From positions 107,766,034-107,830,033 of the forward strand of contig OZ035962.1 of NCBI GenBank assembly GCA_964034945.1: a DNA stretch of 64,000 nucleotides, in the 5' to 3' direction. Origin of the DNA: Chrysopilus asiliformis. Taxonomy: Eukaryota; Arthropoda; Insecta; Diptera; Rhagionidae. Positions 1-13,884 of this stretch are shown here, one piece after another (positions within the stretch are counted from its first letter, which is position 1; every line of letters begins with the position of its first letter). A program made the position numbers and the translations under genes. The notes beneath the pieces were generated by a model, which saw only the letters and a list, made by a program, of their open reading frames with translations, did not search any database and was not told where the DNA came from.

Positions 1-2986
1 GCAGGCTCTGATGACGGTGAGCCAGCTTTCCATACCAGAAACAGGCTCCTGGTGGGTTTTCAGGGCAAACATGCCCGACCTGTTGGGGGGAAATTTGGAT
101 GTGAAAACATCCGCAAAAATAATATAATTTTGTTGTTTTTGCAGACCTTATAAGCCGAGAAATTCCAATAGGATTCACTCTATAACAATATCGCATTCTA
201 TCACTTGCTAAGATGGTGTACAACAAGCGTTTTTTTCCCTCATTTAACATTTTCTGCTGATAAATTATTAAAATCTCTCAAATCAAATTATAGAATCAAA
301 GTCCAAGTTCATTTGAAAAATGCCCCACAATCATTACGGGAACAAAAAATTGAACTCCTGGAACTTTTCATAATATTCCGAGATTACTTCACAAAAACGA
401 AGAGGGAAAAAATCGACATCTGTCGAAATGACATTAAAAGCCCTGTCAAAAATGATAAGAAAAAATGTCAAGTTCAAATTATTCGGGTAAAAAATCGAAT
501 AACAGAAATATGTGGACAAATAATTTGTTTTTCTACAGACGACGACGCGCGATACACAAGAAAAGTTGTCACGATGAACATATAAAGCGACACTACTAGT
601 CGGTCATTGGCCCCCTCAGATCAACGACTCAAGTTCGCTTTTATTACACGAAAAAAAAACTTCTACCTTATCAAAATATGAAGAGAAATCAAATCGGTGA
701 ATCATGTCGGACAGTGGAAGAGAACGCTATAGAAGCGTCTTTAATTCTCTCATGCGTCTATCTATGTGGTATATAACAAACTTAGCGTCCATAGAGGCTG
801 CCATGCTGTTTGCCACCCACACGTGGAATATTCAGTGAGCTCTCTCTTTCGCTCTACTTACTATCTACTATGTGCTCCCCATCTTCTTTTATCTACAGAA
901 ATGCCGCCAATCGGTAGTGAATCTTCACGGCTAAACCGGTAATACCATAGAAAAGCTCTCTCTCTCTACGTATTTCTATTGTAAACAACCGCTTCTCGTT
1001 CTCTGGAGCTTTTATATACAAAAACTTTTTATATAGACGCTCAACGGAGCGCAAGGAATGTGGGATTGTATTTTCGGGGGGCCAAATTCATGCCAAGTCA
1101 ATTGGAATCGGAGCCACCAAAGCCCAATCTACGAATGTTAACGACGGCGGTGACATGAAGTAAACTTTAGCTAACCGTACTACGACGGTAGAATTGAGCT
1201 TCTTGGCTGAACTGAACTAAATTGAACTTGAGGCTCTCATTTGCGATTGTACGAATTTTTACAGTTAGTCGCGTTCGAGACTTTGTTGGGCTTTGAAGGT
1301 ACAACGCGTTACCTCCGTGAAAATTTTATCAAAATAAGAATATATCCAAGAAAATCAACAACATTATCAGATATTTGAAAGAAAATCAAAAGTTTTTTAT
1401 CAAGTGTTTTTCAATAACGTGGAAAATATTTTCATTATTTTCAAATTAAAAAAAAAAGCTTATTAACAAATAGAGCATAGTGCGAAATTTGAAAATATGT
1501 TTATTGAAAACAGTGTCAACAACTTGGGATGTAAAGAAATTATATTAAAAATTTAATGAGTTTTTAAAGAAATGTGCGCAGTTCTTAAATTCAGGATATA
1601 TCAAAGAAAATCATTATTAAATCAAAGCTACCTACAGTGTAGTTGGATCAATGGAATATTTTAAAAGAAATGTATAAGAATATAAAATAATAATATTATA
1701 ACAAAAATTTCATCGTAATTAGCACGCTAACTTCTAGGATCTCGTTTTACATTAATTTTTTGTTAATAATTTAAAACATAATAACCTGTTTTTACTCTAC
1801 TGTGGAATAAGAGTTAAAAACATTAATTCATCTTGCCACAATTTATTAAAAAAAAAGTTTCACAAAAAAGAAAAATACTGTGATTTTACAACAAGTTTTT
1901 TTTGGTAAAATCACCAACCAAACCGTTATTATTATTAAAACGTCAAGTGAGAAAATATCTAAGAAAATAAAAATTCAAGTTCCTAACAAAAGTTACCTTG
2001 ATTTTCAAATAATCGTCAAATGCAAAGTGAATTTGTGATTTATTAAAAAGAAAATATATTATTTATTTAAAACAAATTTTTAGAGATTAAAAATTCTAAC
2101 AACCAAAAAAGTTTTCGTATCCACACATAAAAAAAATCAATAATAAAAAAATTGTGGTTTATATTTATTTTATTTAAAAGTGAAGAATTAAATTTAATGC
2201 CAAATAATGGGTGAAGAGTTACCAATTTTGAAAGGAATACTAAAAGGGAATGTTACCTATCACAATGCACGTACGTATCTTAGTTCCAGTTACAAAAACT
2301 TCGAAAAGTTGAAGTTTTTTTTAAAAAAATTGGGTGAAATCGTGTTTATTGTTCTGTTGCAGCACTACTTTTTTTTTTGAAAAAAGGTTCCAATTTCCTA
2401 CGAAAAAAGTTGCAATTATGCGAGTACTGCAAGAAAGCGAGTTGTAGTTACAATTGTCCAAAAAACCGAAAGTCCCGGCTTTTACGCTTTGTCCTCAACC
2501 TTCAATAAAAAACAATTTTTTTTATGCTCCATCAAAAGTGGTTCTTCTTTTCAAAATTTTAATAATTTTCTGTCTGTTATTTGACTACAATAAATATTGT
2601 TCACCTTATTGACAGCCCATCTAGCTGTATTGTGATTTACGGCCAATATGACAACTTTCTGATGGCCTAAAGGCAAGATCATTGAAATCCGGAAATTAAA
2701 ACTTTTAGTTGACCTCTATTTCTATGCGTGAGTTCCATCATATCGACTACTACGCGACGATTGCAGTAACTGTGATCCCATGAAGGTTGCTCTGTAGTTA
2801 TTGTTTTTTTCTACGGTTCCTTCCCTTTTCCACCCAGAAGTAAAATTCATTTAGAATTAATGAACTTCCAATGAGAATTTTTAATGATAATGTGATCTTG
2901 GAAGTTGGTTTCGAGAAGGGCTCTTCCGTTAACATGTGGTTTCTGAAGCAAAAAATAATTTGAAGTTAAAAATTTTCAACCTCAGA

Positions 2987-3097
2987 TGGCAAAACGGCGT
3001 TGACCAGGATGCCAAGGGAATTGGAATGCAAAACTGGAGGACATCGGCGCGTGACCGGGACCTCTTACGGCTGGCCAAGACCGGAAACCGGTTGTAG
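2987..3097 (+). mobile_element. 3' end remnant of an RTE-type LINE
   Basis: An open frame of 36 codons ending in TAG reads WQNGVDQDAKGIGMQNWRTS and then ARDRDLLRLAK before the stop. The pattern of a Trp/Asp-rich start, an Asp-Ala-Lys-x-Ile-Gly run, Asn-Trp-Arg and Ala-x-Asp-Arg is the usual C-terminus of endonuclease/reverse-transcriptase polyproteins of RTE-like non-LTR elements. A GA microsatellite begins 7 bases after the stop, as expected of a LINE 3' tail. The catalytic domains are absent, so this is a 5'-truncated copy. Confidence 0.6.
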
Positions 3098-3102
3098 TGC
3101 CG

Positions 3103-3122
3103 ATAGAGAGAGAGAGAGAGAA
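3103..3122. repeat. GA microsatellite
   Basis: A short GA run lies directly downstream of the LINE stop codon and probably derives from the element's tail. Confidence 0.7.
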
Positions 3123-3133
3123 AAAATTGTCTC

Positions 3134-3450
3134 ATGTCTGTTTTTTGAAGCCCAAAATTTCGGTCTCCGATTTGTTTTTAAAGCCCGAAAATTTTGGTCT
3201 CACAACTCTTTTTTGGGGCTTGAAATTTTGGATTCACGGCCTTTTTGAAGCCCAAAAAATTTGGTCTCACGTCTCTTTTTTGAGACTGAAAATTTTGGTT
3301 TCACGTCTATTTTTTTAAGTTCAAATTTTTTATGTTTAATTTTGCGAAGCCCAAAACTTTGGTTTAATTTTTGGACTCCAGAACTTTCGTTTATTTTTTG
3401 GACCCCAAGACTTCGATTCCAGATTTGTTTTTTGAAGCCCAAAATTTAAG
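3134..3450 (+). repeat. degenerate minisatellite, unit about 34 bp
   Basis: About ten diverged head-to-tail units share the core TTTTTTGAAGCCCAAAATTT followed by a GGTCTCAC-like end. Unit length drifts between roughly 27 and 36 bp. Because many units keep no stop codon, several spurious reading frames run through the array, giving Phe/Leu/Lys-rich peptides that are not genes. The array directly follows the LINE tail and microsatellite and may have grown from them. Confidence 0.75.
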
Positions 3451-6327
3451 TTCGGGGTACCAAACATCAGTAGAGTAAAACGTGTAAAAAAATTCTATTA
3501 CCCAAAATTTGGGATTTTAATTTCCAAAGCGACAGTTGAGCCCGTTTTGTATATAAAGGGATTTACATGCGATATTCTCAAAAAAAAAACAGTGTAATTT
3601 CCACTTACTTTCTGTAAGCAGTTCTGAAATTACCGCTAAAAACTTACTGAAAACAGAAGTGGTGCAGTTTTAGAACAAAATTGGTGCAATCTTTTCAAAC
3701 ACTTCAAAATTTCGAAACCATTTCATGTTCTGACATTCAGGCACTCTAGTCAACACCGATTTCTATTTATCACTCGTAAAATATTAACCCAACATAAATA
3801 CCACCTTCAGTGGCGATTTAACGTTACCAAATTGCCATTGTAAACACAGTCAGTGTCACAGGGCGAAACCAGTTTTAAAAATTAACACAATTTTCTCAAC
3901 TTATTCAAATTTACAAACAAGCGTCACTACAAAAAAAGTTATGCTTACTGAACCGCCCCGCTCCCCAAACCCCTTTCGCTTCGGAAATTTCTTTGTTATG
4001 TGACCCTTTTATGAATATTTAACAAAAGAAGCGACCCATCAGTAAAAATAAGCCCAGCATAAAGAAAGTCACATAAAAAGCAACAATTTCAGTAAAAGAA
4101 AATATACATAGTCAACATGTTGAGCAGCTCCAGCTCGAAAACTCTCACCTTCACTTGTGCCCAATTTCTACTCCGACGAGTTTCATTTTTCGAATTTCGT
4201 TACAGCGAATCTGGGGACCAAAACGGAATCCAATAAAACCATGCGCCCAGACCCAGACAAACAGTCGACTCGCGATCGATGGTTTATCTTTTTACCGCAG
4301 CTACCGATTTACCTTATAATGGTAGCATCTTTTTAAGGCGCATACTAGCTGTGTTTCTTTTTGGAACCACTAGATACTTGCAGTAAGGTGTAAAATTCTC
4401 CAACATAACCTTAATCCGATTGTCCGGTGCAATGTTTTTACTACTTGGACCCGTTTTTTTGTACGAATTTACCTACGGTGTTCCCCAAGAGAACGCAACC
4501 ATTAACGCTAGCGAAATATCGTTCACCTTTTTTTTTGTTGTATGACGCTCTGGCGTGCGCGCGCACCTTAACTAATTTCACAGAGGTGAGCGCCGGTCGC
4601 TTTTGGAAAGCCTCCTCCGACGCCCAGCACAAGCCGCAGCAGGGAGACCAATTTCAATGCAATGGTTCAGAGCATATGTATGCAACATCGTGAAAGTAAC
4701 ATACTTTTTTCGTACTCTGCTTCTACTTTGATGATGATCTGGTTTTCGAGTTTAAAACAATTTTACTTCCACAAAAGAAAAAAAAAACCACGCTGGATAC
4801 TATAATTATGTAGAATGAGTCTCTCGATCATGCGCAAAACTGTAGAAAATTTTTTGACGATCAAATCGAATGTCCAAAAAAAAAGAAACGAAAAAATAAG
4901 TGAGAGATTGTTTTAAATTTGAATACAATGATAAATTCCACACCTAATTAGATTTTCAGTTATGAACTGCTATCACTTTCAAAATGGCGTGCGTTGCACA
5001 TTAAATAGAGGTTAGCAAATACGTTAGAGAGAGGTTAGAAAATAAAATTATGCTCCAATGAAAGCAAGAAAGTAAATTTGAAAATTTTCATTGTTTTCGG
5101 GATTGTTAAGTGCACAGCGCTTTAAAATAAGAAAGTTTTACAAATTCTGTTGAAAAACCTCTAAAGCGCCGTCAGTGAAAGTGATTACCATTAAAGACAT
5201 CTTTGGGTAATTTTTGGTAAATTACCCCATACGAATGTTTTTTTTTCAGCATCTCCTTATTGTCATTTAGTTATTTTTATCAAATTCATACCGAACAAAA
5301 GATTTGAAGAAGAAATCATCATCGTTGAAGAAAAGGTCATGGTTGCTATTTAACTGGTTTTCATCGAATCCGGTATATGATTATTTGTCGACCATAACAA
5401 ATTTTATGAAAAATGCAGATAAAATTGCTAAAATATGTCAAAATTCATTTCCTTAAACTCGTAGATAATTTTTTTTGATGAGTTTTTCAATTGCGTAGAA
5501 TTTTTAATATGGATTTTATTATCTTGATTTTGATATCAACGAATTCAAGTGGCTTCTTAAATTTGTTCATTCTTGAAAAGATCGTTCGGTAAGCCAGGTG
5601 ACTGAAATTTTCAACAGAGTAATTTTTCTATTGGGTAATTGTTTTAAAAATGTTGAGTAATTTATGCCCATTCGACTTTCACATTAACCCTTATCCTCAT
5701 ACCTCTCATAGTTATTACAACAAATATTAATTCGTACGTCCTGCTTGGATACTGAAGAGAAAACTGTGTCAGTAACCTCCTTTTTTTGCACAGAAAAAAA
5801 TACAATATCGAGCAGATGTTTGGTGGCTTTTGTGAACGGTTGGAAAAAACCACCTGTCAGTCAACACGAACATATCGATTTACAGCGAGTAACTCATGTA
5901 GAAATTAATGTTGGAAAGGGCTGTTCGAAGGGTGCAATGTAAGAGGGCTACTTTTTTTTTTAATAATAATAAAAACATTTAAGTCACGAAAAAAGTACAG
6001 GGAAATTTAGGTCGTGTGCCAGCAGCATAAAAATCCACAAAAGGTGCTTTCCATGGAAAAGAAAACACAGCTTTAAAAAAAAACCAGGTGTCTCTCGGTG
6101 TAATCTTAATTTCCTGTTCATGCTCATTTTTAACATTCGAAGAACATGCAATTTAAGGTCATATGTCAAAATGACGTTCATTGCGTTAACAAGCAAAAAT
6201 GTGCAAACCTCATATGTATGAATGCGAGTGTGAAAGAAACTTGAAAGAGAACAATTAAAATACCTGCGGTTTTTAAAAAAAAAATCAGTCAAATTAATGA
6301 GATTTTCTTTTATTTTTTTTTTCATAG

Positions 6328-6566
6328 CGGTCCGGTTTGGTCGTGTGCCGAAACGTGAAAAGGCCCGGATATTGGCCGCGATGCAACAGAGTACACAAAA
6401 TCGTGGCCAACAGAGGGCATTAGCGACTGAATTAGACGATCAACCACATTTGCTGGCGGCTGTTCTGCGTGCTCATATGGAGACATGTGAATTCACAAAA
6501 GACAAAGTGACAGCGATGCGTCAGAGGGCACGTGAATGCCCTTCATATTCAATGCCAACACTATTG
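6328..6566 (+). CDS. E75: E75 nuclear receptor, exon for DBD C-terminal extension and hinge
   Basis: E75 (Eip75B) is an ecdysone-induced NR1D-type nuclear receptor that represses transcription and binds haem. This internal exon follows a T-rich tract and AG acceptor. Two bases complete an Ala codon, then the frame reads VRFGRVPKREKARILAAMQQ, the C-terminal extension of the E75 DNA-binding domain that contacts DNA 5' of the half-site. The following residues, with ELDDQPHLLAAVLRAHMETC and the RQRARECPSYSMPTLL end, form the hinge and start of the ligand-binding region. The exon ends in phase 0 at a strong donor (TTG|GTAAGT, GT at 6567-6568). The frame joins without a shift to the exon at 17228. 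The zinc fingers are encoded upstream of the window. Identity is very secure; the only uncertainty is which isoforms use the exon, though in Drosophila it is shared by all. Confidence 0.96.
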
Positions 6567-8587
6567 GTAAGTGTGAATTTTTATTTAAAAAATATATATA
6601 TATATGAAAAAAATGGTCGGTCATTAGATTTATGGCTTTAATTAAAAGAAGAGAAGTTGTATTGCGTGTGTGTGTGTGTCGACAATTATGGGGCAAATAG
6701 CTTCCTTGTTAAGAAGATGTAAATACAGACGAAATTTCGAAGAAACATTGAACGGCCTACAAAACTCCATTGGACGCTATCAGAGTAAGAGTGGCCCAAC
6801 CCCCATGTCGAAATCGTGTTTGAATCACTATTGCAAGTGAGTTTTTAGATAAAAATGTTTGGATGCACAAAAGAACATTTCAACATTGAGTAATAAAGTC
6901 CACACCAATTTTTGTTTCCAAAATTTAACAGTCAATAATAGTACACAAGTAGAGAAGTTTCAAAAAGTCGATTATGTGGCTTGGGATAAACAGAGTTTTT
7001 GCTCTCAACGCCTCATTTATTAACACTGTTTATAAAGTAACAGTGATTTGGTAACAGCGATCCTGAGTTTTTGCAGCTCACACTGTAAAATCACATTCAC
7101 TGAGCTACTCACCGGATCTCATTGTGCGCCGCTTTTATCTAAAAACAATCGGTTTTCACATAGTGTAGCCTTGAAATTGAACTAAACCAATAAGGTGAAC
7201 TCATTATCACTATTAAAATTAAAAATAAATAATTTTTTTTATCTCTAGCCAGCAACACATCAAAATCATATTAAAGTTAATTTCAAGTATGTTTATATCA
7301 CTAAGAAAGATTGTCTCCCGACTTTCAAAAAACCTATAAAAATCCAATTGAAATCCTCTTATGAGAGGTGATCGCCAGGTTTGTCGAGGCCATTGAAAGA
7401 ATAGAATGTGTCATTGATCTACGGAAATTGCGCTTGATTCGATGGGTCACTTGCTCTCGGTACCTCTTTTCGTAATCACTTTTTTTGCAATTCATTTCGG
7501 ATTCGTCTCGAATTTTTGCATTCTCGAGGCAATGTGAATGAACAATAGAATTTGCGATTCACTTTTAAGCTTTATTTATGCAGCATGGCTTGCTGAATTA
7601 TTGAACCTTCGATGACCTTTTCACACACGATCCGAGACAGAACGAGGAAAAGCTGGTTGACTGGCATGCGACTACACACAACACAACGTCCAATGCATAA
7701 TAATTGTTTTAGCAACATTTATTAGAATTTTTTCTACAATAAAAAAACACATCCGAGACAAGAAATAATTTCCCAAGGCTTTGTATTTAAACTTGTCATG
7801 AATGATTGCGAACCGTCAAGCCATTGACAGAAAGAAACATAGCGGCGAGCATTACCACTAGGCGTCGCCTGGCGCCCCGTCACCATCTCCTACCAATATT
7901 TTACTACTTCACTGCACTGTTCCATTTGGCAGTGGTTTGCCGCTTTACACGTTTTGTCGTTCATTTCGTTCGGCATCAGTGTGTGATGGCCTTAAATGTG
8001 CGGCTATAGGAAATAACAAATGCTTTCAATAAGTTCAGTTCAATCTCTTTCTGTATTTAAATATGCATGCTGTTTGTTTGAAAACGCATTTATTTCCTGG
8101 TTTTATTGAGATAGCGCGATTGTTTCAAAAATACTATCTGTACATGAATTTCTTTGTGACTTAGTGCATAAGTACTTTAAAAAGGAAATTTCCCATTCGA
8201 TTCTGTCAAAAATTGCATATCAAACCGTTACAAAATGGAGTGTAATAGCGGAAAAAGTAACAAAAACGAAACTAATATTCGAAAATAATCATTAATCGAT
8301 CTGTCACCGTTAATGAAAATGTTAAAACTTTACGGAAGGACGAGTTTTCGGATGCGATTGTAACTCTAGTACGAAATTGTCCCGGATGTACTGTATTTCG
8401 GTAACCAAATGCAAAGATACACCTTGTTGTCACTCGCAAAACGTACATTTTTCCTTGCAAACTCATAAAAATAACAGTTGGTCCTTTGCGTTTTCCCTTC
8501 GGTATGAATGGCGCCCCTGGTTGCTCTGGAAATCTTTACGTTAGGTTACCAATTCTTTTCAGATTTTAAAGACATTGAAGAGGTGCA

Positions 8588-8616
8588 GGAGGGGGGAGGG
8601 GGGTGGGACGAGGGAA
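8588..8616 (+). other. G-rich tract, possible G-quadruplex
   Basis: Three long G runs separated by single bases are followed by a GGG and another GGG within about 30 bases, on the sense strand of the E75 intron. This meets the usual four-run G-quadruplex pattern. Whether it folds or matters is unknown. Confidence 0.4.
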
Positions 8617-9477
8617 GAAATTAATGCTACTGTATTATAAAACCCCCAACAACAAAACTCCAATTAATTGCCATTCTGCTTGAAGAAAATTCCTTTAAAT
8701 ATCACGCCAAGTCGGAAGAAAACCTTCCAAGGACTCCCGTTCCTTCGTTCAATTGCAACAATAACAAAAAAATAAAATCACTAATAGATATAAATTAATA
8801 AATGACATTTCTCATTTCCGTTATTTTCCAATTTTGCCTTTGCCTGCGCAAAATATTTTTTTTCCAGGTAAAGTATCGTGTTTGAGTATGAGTAGTTAGA
8901 AATTTGTTTATTGTTTGCTCAAATTGTGATTCATTTCCGGGCGTCAATTGAAAAAGATTAAATTCGCCAGTAATGATATCAAATTTTTGTCACAGGCCAG
9001 ACTTGACTTATTAATTTAGAAGGTTACCACATCGTATTTAGAAGAATTTTGTTGTTCCACTACCGATTTTCTTTGCCAATCAAGCAAACATCAACAGCAA
9101 ACTGGCGACAAAGTTAAATTTTAGAACAGCTACGCCATCGTATCGAGGGGCAGAGGTATTTATTTTTGCTTAAAGCTGCGGTTACTCATTTAATTAAATA
9201 TTAATAACCGAAAGTATCACGTCATTCGATTTGTTTACTTCATATTTTTACAGTATCATTATCAAAAACATCATTACAACACCAGCAAGGGTTGCTCATG
9301 ATAGGGTGATAGGGGATCCGATGATACTTCTCTCTGCCGATTTGGTTTGTTTATCTAGTAATCATCAGTCAGCGGCTGACTGATTGATTCTGGGGCATGT
9401 GTCCGTTGAATCACATGCCAAGCGCAATCAGTTGTTTATTCAATTCGAAACGGGCAAAATGTTTTCGAGAACGAATG

Positions 9478-9486
9478 CCAAGGTCA
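9478..9486 (+). promoter_or_regulatory. Ftz-F1-like half-site CCAAGGTCA
   Basis: Exact match to the YCAAGGYCR consensus bound by Ftz-F1 and related monomeric nuclear receptors. It lies inside the large E75 intron. A match alone does not show binding. Confidence 0.3.
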
Positions 9487-11652
9487 TGATGACATATCAC
9501 TAATTTACACCAACTTAGCTCTAGCCAAGTGTTGTGTGCTGTCTCATTTGGACTGTGCAATTCAGTTAGTTAGAAATTGTTTTTTTTTTTTTTTTTTACA
9601 TTTTTATACGGAGTGTAAGGAAAGTATTGTAAAAGGGTTAGGCTTTTTTGAACCAACTTTTGCTGATATAACGTTGGTTATCAGTGAAATACGTTGTGAA
9701 TATCAAATTTGCTTTTCATTTTCTTCGTACTACACCCCTGAATTAGGCTTTAGTCGGTTCTGGGGTGGTGCATAAGTAATGTTTAAATTTTGTTGTATAC
9801 GACATATGATTGCCCTTTGGTATAAGAAATTCACCCGATGATAAAAAAAATGACGTTTTTTCAGCATTTCATGTATGTTCCCATCTCTCTTTCTAGAGTG
9901 CAATTTACTTTTCCTCATTAGATGCACACATGCCTAATGCTGGTGTGTTTTCATGTCCCAATCCAGCCAGTCTCAATCACACCCATATGTCATATTTTTC
10001 AATGTCAACTGGGTGTACTTTCGGACTGCGACTTGGGTGCATTTTCTCGCAATACCACTCGACCGTTGCAGTAGCTCATGACTGGATTACGACGTGCACT
10101 AATCCACTTATCAGGTCGTGAAGCACGTGTCGTGCCATTTGACGGCCAACATTTTAGCGCATCGAATTTCCGGTTGCAACAGGTGTACGGTATAATATCT
10201 AGCAACATAAAAAATATTCATACCAAAAATGTTTCATTTTAATTAAGTAATTTATTGCAAATTAAAATCTTAATATCGTCTCATCTACACTAACAGCAAA
10301 TTTCGAAGTGCCAACCACATTCTAACGGTTTTGCGACCAATTTGTAGTAAAAATAGTTTCAAGTTTGATGAAATACCAACACAATGGGAAAAATATGGAT
10401 TTTTTTATATGATTTTCAAGGTTATTCCGAGTCGGCTGGTGTTGCGCTTAGGTTAAGAACGTATGTAGGTATATATCAGTCATGTACGTCATAGAAACTA
10501 TGATGCTTCAAGCTTATATATATGTAAATGTATATATCGGGTGTAACCCAAGCACATTTGGAGCTAGACCGACTATTGCGATATCCCCGACCTGCGGTGG
10601 TGGTAGCACGAAAGGGAGGCGGTTGAGAAGTGACCACGAGCTGGACAATCTTTATTATAGCGAATGAGGCGACACAAGTTTAGTGATAAGCTTCGCAATT
10701 CAAGCACATGCTCAATAGAATCGGTAGGCAATCTTTCCAACTTTTCACTAACTTATGTTGAAGATTAAGCAGTGTCACTTCATTCGGACGTTCTCTATCG
10801 CATATCATTTCCCGTCTCTTCCTTCCTCTATCGTAAAAACCTCGTCGTCGTCGTCGTTTGTCGACTCACTGTTTTAATCATAATCACTTATTTATTTTAT
10901 TTCGTATATTTCAAACTCTGTTCGGTTTTTTTTATGTTCTTTCTTTCAACTTTTGTTGGATTTTTTTTCTGTATTTTGTATTGTATTCAAGGTTAAAAAA
11001 TAGCTCGAAGCAAGGTCGTCTTTCTGATATACAATGTCACGCGGACCAGCTAGCCAAATACAATACCGAGTGTAGAATATGTACATGAAAACATGACGTG
11101 TCGACTGTATAAATATAGTGACACTTGGATGAAAAAATAATAGTAGAGGGTGACTAAAACACTGATGAATTTCATTCGGTTATTCACGGAATTACAATTG
11201 TTATGATGTGCTGTGATGTCTGTTAGTTGTTATGCGAGTACATATAGATATACTGATTATATTTTAGTGCTAACCTCTACTAAAATTCTAAAGTCTTCCT
11301 CAATATTCTTCCTGACTCTATGCTAATCTGGCCATGTATACACGTTAGAATTGCTGTAGATCACTTGAGATTATGTACTTTTAGTGTCTGTTATTTTCGC
11401 AATTGATTGGTGTTTTACTGCCCACCTTTTTCAAGGGCGGGGGTGGAGAAGATTGAAATGTGCTAAAAATATGGGTTAAATATTTTGAATGAAATTGTCA
11501 ACATTTCTCGTTGCTACGCGCGAGAATAATTCGGAGTGATGCAATTTTCAGGAAATTCTTAAAATGTTTTTGAGGTTCTTCTGAAAAATTTTGTTTTCTG
11601 GAAATTCACAATTTTCACAATTCAAAATGTTTGAGAAAAATTTGAATTCTTA

Positions 11653-11661
11653 CCAAGGTCG
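11653..11661 (+). promoter_or_regulatory. Ftz-F1-like half-site CCAAGGTCG
   Basis: Matches YCAAGGYCR with G at the last position; second of five such sites in the E75 intron. Confidence 0.25.
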
Positions 11662-12199
11662 CCCAAAAAGATGGCGGTTTTAGACCAATATGAACGAAAA
11701 GTAGGAAAATTAAAGACTCGGGTTTAAATAGAAGGGTGACAGGAGTGGTAGGGGTAGATAGGAAGGGCAAGTGGGGAGCTTTAGAATTTAAGATGAATTC
11801 GAATCTTAAGAAATTCGGATACATTAGGAGCATGCCTAAGCCCAAATAGACGTCTGTCTAAAACCCCAAAATTTCCCCCCTAACAAAAAACACGAGCACA
11901 TGTTTTTGAAACTTTCCAAAAATTTCAAAAAGTCACCAACATTTTTGTGAATCTGAAATCTCATTTCTGGATTTCTTACTCCAATTTATTTTCAATCCCA
12001 AAAATTTCAATGTGAACAAAAAAAAACCGGTGACAAAAATTTGGGACCTCCCCAAAATTTTACAATCATCAAAAATTCTGAAAAACCAAACGTTTTTAAA
12101 AAACATTTAATCCAATTGTTGAAAAATTTTCCCACAATCATCAATTTCGCCATTGAAACCATCAATTTTTCATTGTAAAAATAACAAACCCGAGTCATT

Positions 12200-12208
12200 C
12201 CAAGGTCA
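12200..12208 (+). promoter_or_regulatory. Ftz-F1-like half-site CCAAGGTCA
   Basis: Same 9-mer as the site at 9478. It lies close to a less AT-rich segment starting near 12.25 kb that could be a regulatory block. Confidence 0.3.
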
Positions 12209-13875
12209 CATCGACCATTTGATTCATGGTGATATAAAAATTCCTGGCTAATTTCCATATTTTTCTTGGGGTCACACCGCGGCCGGCTGGATTCAGTTTT
12301 GCAATTTCACGAGGGATTCGTCATTCGACTAAATGTCCCAGCAGAACCGTCTCATTGCCAATGTCAGGCTCGAAGATGAAGCCTGATGCCAAAAATTCTT
12401 TTCCATGTCAACAATTTTTTTTTTCCGTTTTGGCCTGGGCTAGAGAGGGTGACATTGAAATTTGTTTTGCATGTTTCATCTTGTTGCCAAAAATCTGATC
12501 GCGCCGAATTGATGATGATTAAATCATGTTGATTCTTTTGGAGGTTGTCACAAAGATCAGGAGCCACCACCACTTGTCTGAATGGCGGATGGCGCATCAG
12601 ATCTTATAGCGTTAGGCAACCACGAGTTTTCGCCGGCTCAAAAGTTTCGGCTGCCATTGTATTGTTAAATTATTATTAATAAATTTTGTTTTGCTCGATC
12701 AAGTGTACAAAGTACAGGCACCAGTGCTTGAAGAGAAAACAACAAATCGCAATGGCCGATAACGTTGGCGGCGACAACAACTACGCCGACGCCGGTGTCG
12801 ATTGACGATTAAAATTAAGTAATGAACTTGAAAACCGAAGTGTCATTCGGCGGTCGCGTCCCAGAGTCACCGGAATTTGATATCAGCATGCATTTCGTGT
12901 GTTTTGCCAGTTGCTTCGTCATTTTTAAAATTCTTTCGGATTGGCGACATTTTTCACATTCACAGCCAAATTACGGTCGACATAATTTTTGGATCAGATC
13001 GAAAAAATTAAGCAAACATGCCTCAAGTTTATGTCAAATTTCTTAACTTTGTTAAAAACCTCTTAAGATTATTGCAAATCCGACCCCCGTCCCTCCACAC
13101 AGGCACTCACTCACACAAAAAAAAAAAACAACCGGCATGCCAAGAATGCGGCTGCATCTTCCTATCAGATCATAGCTGCCCCTCACATACATGCGCTCCT
13201 CCCCGATGACCTCAAGGTGCTGCGGATTGATTGATACATAGAAAACATGGCGTGCTTGAAACGCGTTTTCGGAATAAAAATCGCACGCGGAAAAGTAAAT
13301 CGCTTAAAAGCCGGTCGCTGTGACACCAAGCAACGTGAGATTGTAGTGAGTGTCCTTCAATGTCAAGTTCTGGTGCCGCTAAAGCAACTATTTCTGTCTT
13401 TATCTAGTCGACATTCTGTTTACTGATCGCAACGAGATCCACTTTATGTTCAACTCATTCCGTTATGAAGCGATGAGATGGCGTCTAGCGACATGCAGTT
13501 GAATTGATCGCGTTGTCCGTTGCTCAGCCTCTCAGAGGTCGCTTAACGCGAAAGCCATGCGAGTAACATAAGAACTAATCATGAAATTGATTTCCGTGTT
13601 TTTCTTTCGCATGTTACCGTTATTTTTAATTGTTGCTGACCGCCAATCCTGAACTGGGAGTATTGGGCGGCATATAATTAAAACCACCACCACCAATGCA
13701 GGATTATTGCTTTTTCGCAATTGTTTTTAACATCGCATTTTCAATCTCATTCACGATTTACGGGCGGGTAGTACTTGCAGCATGCAATTAATATGTTAAC
13801 TGCACTCGGTAACGGCAATTTTTCATAAATATCAGTCGAGAATCATTGAAGGAGGAAAGAAATCAGCCAACAGCC

Positions 13876-13884
13876 TCAAGGTCA
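13876..13884 (+). promoter_or_regulatory. Ftz-F1-like half-site TCAAGGTCA
   Basis: The canonical TCAAGGTCA monomer site, also used by ERR-type receptors, within the E75 intron. Confidence 0.35.

Larger units (their letters stand above)
1..6327 (+). other. E75: E75 intron, 3' part (partial in window)
   Basis: This stretch lies upstream of the exon at 6328 and ends in a polypyrimidine tract and AG acceptor (6326-6327). The incoming exon needs the first base of an Ala codon from an exon outside the window, so the stretch is intronic. I looked for the second zinc-finger exon and did not find it. The segment at about 600-1320 is less AT-rich, with CT/GA-rich patches and a 44-codon ATG frame at 704-838 that ends without a convincing donor. 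It could be an alternative promoter or enhancer but nothing proves it. A LINE tail and a minisatellite occur at 2987-3450. Elsewhere I see only AT-rich unique sequence. Confidence 0.7.

Noticed and set aside
205..585. 126-codon plus frame at the left edge
   Set aside because: Lys/Ile-rich translation of AT-rich intron DNA, no motif, and it lacks a convincing start.
704..838. 44-codon ATG frame as an E75 isoform-specific first exon
   Set aside because: No donor site after it and no resemblance to known E75 N-termini that I remember.
3097..3449. Overlapping Phe/Leu/Lys-rich frames
   Set aside because: They are translations of the 34-bp minisatellite in different phases.
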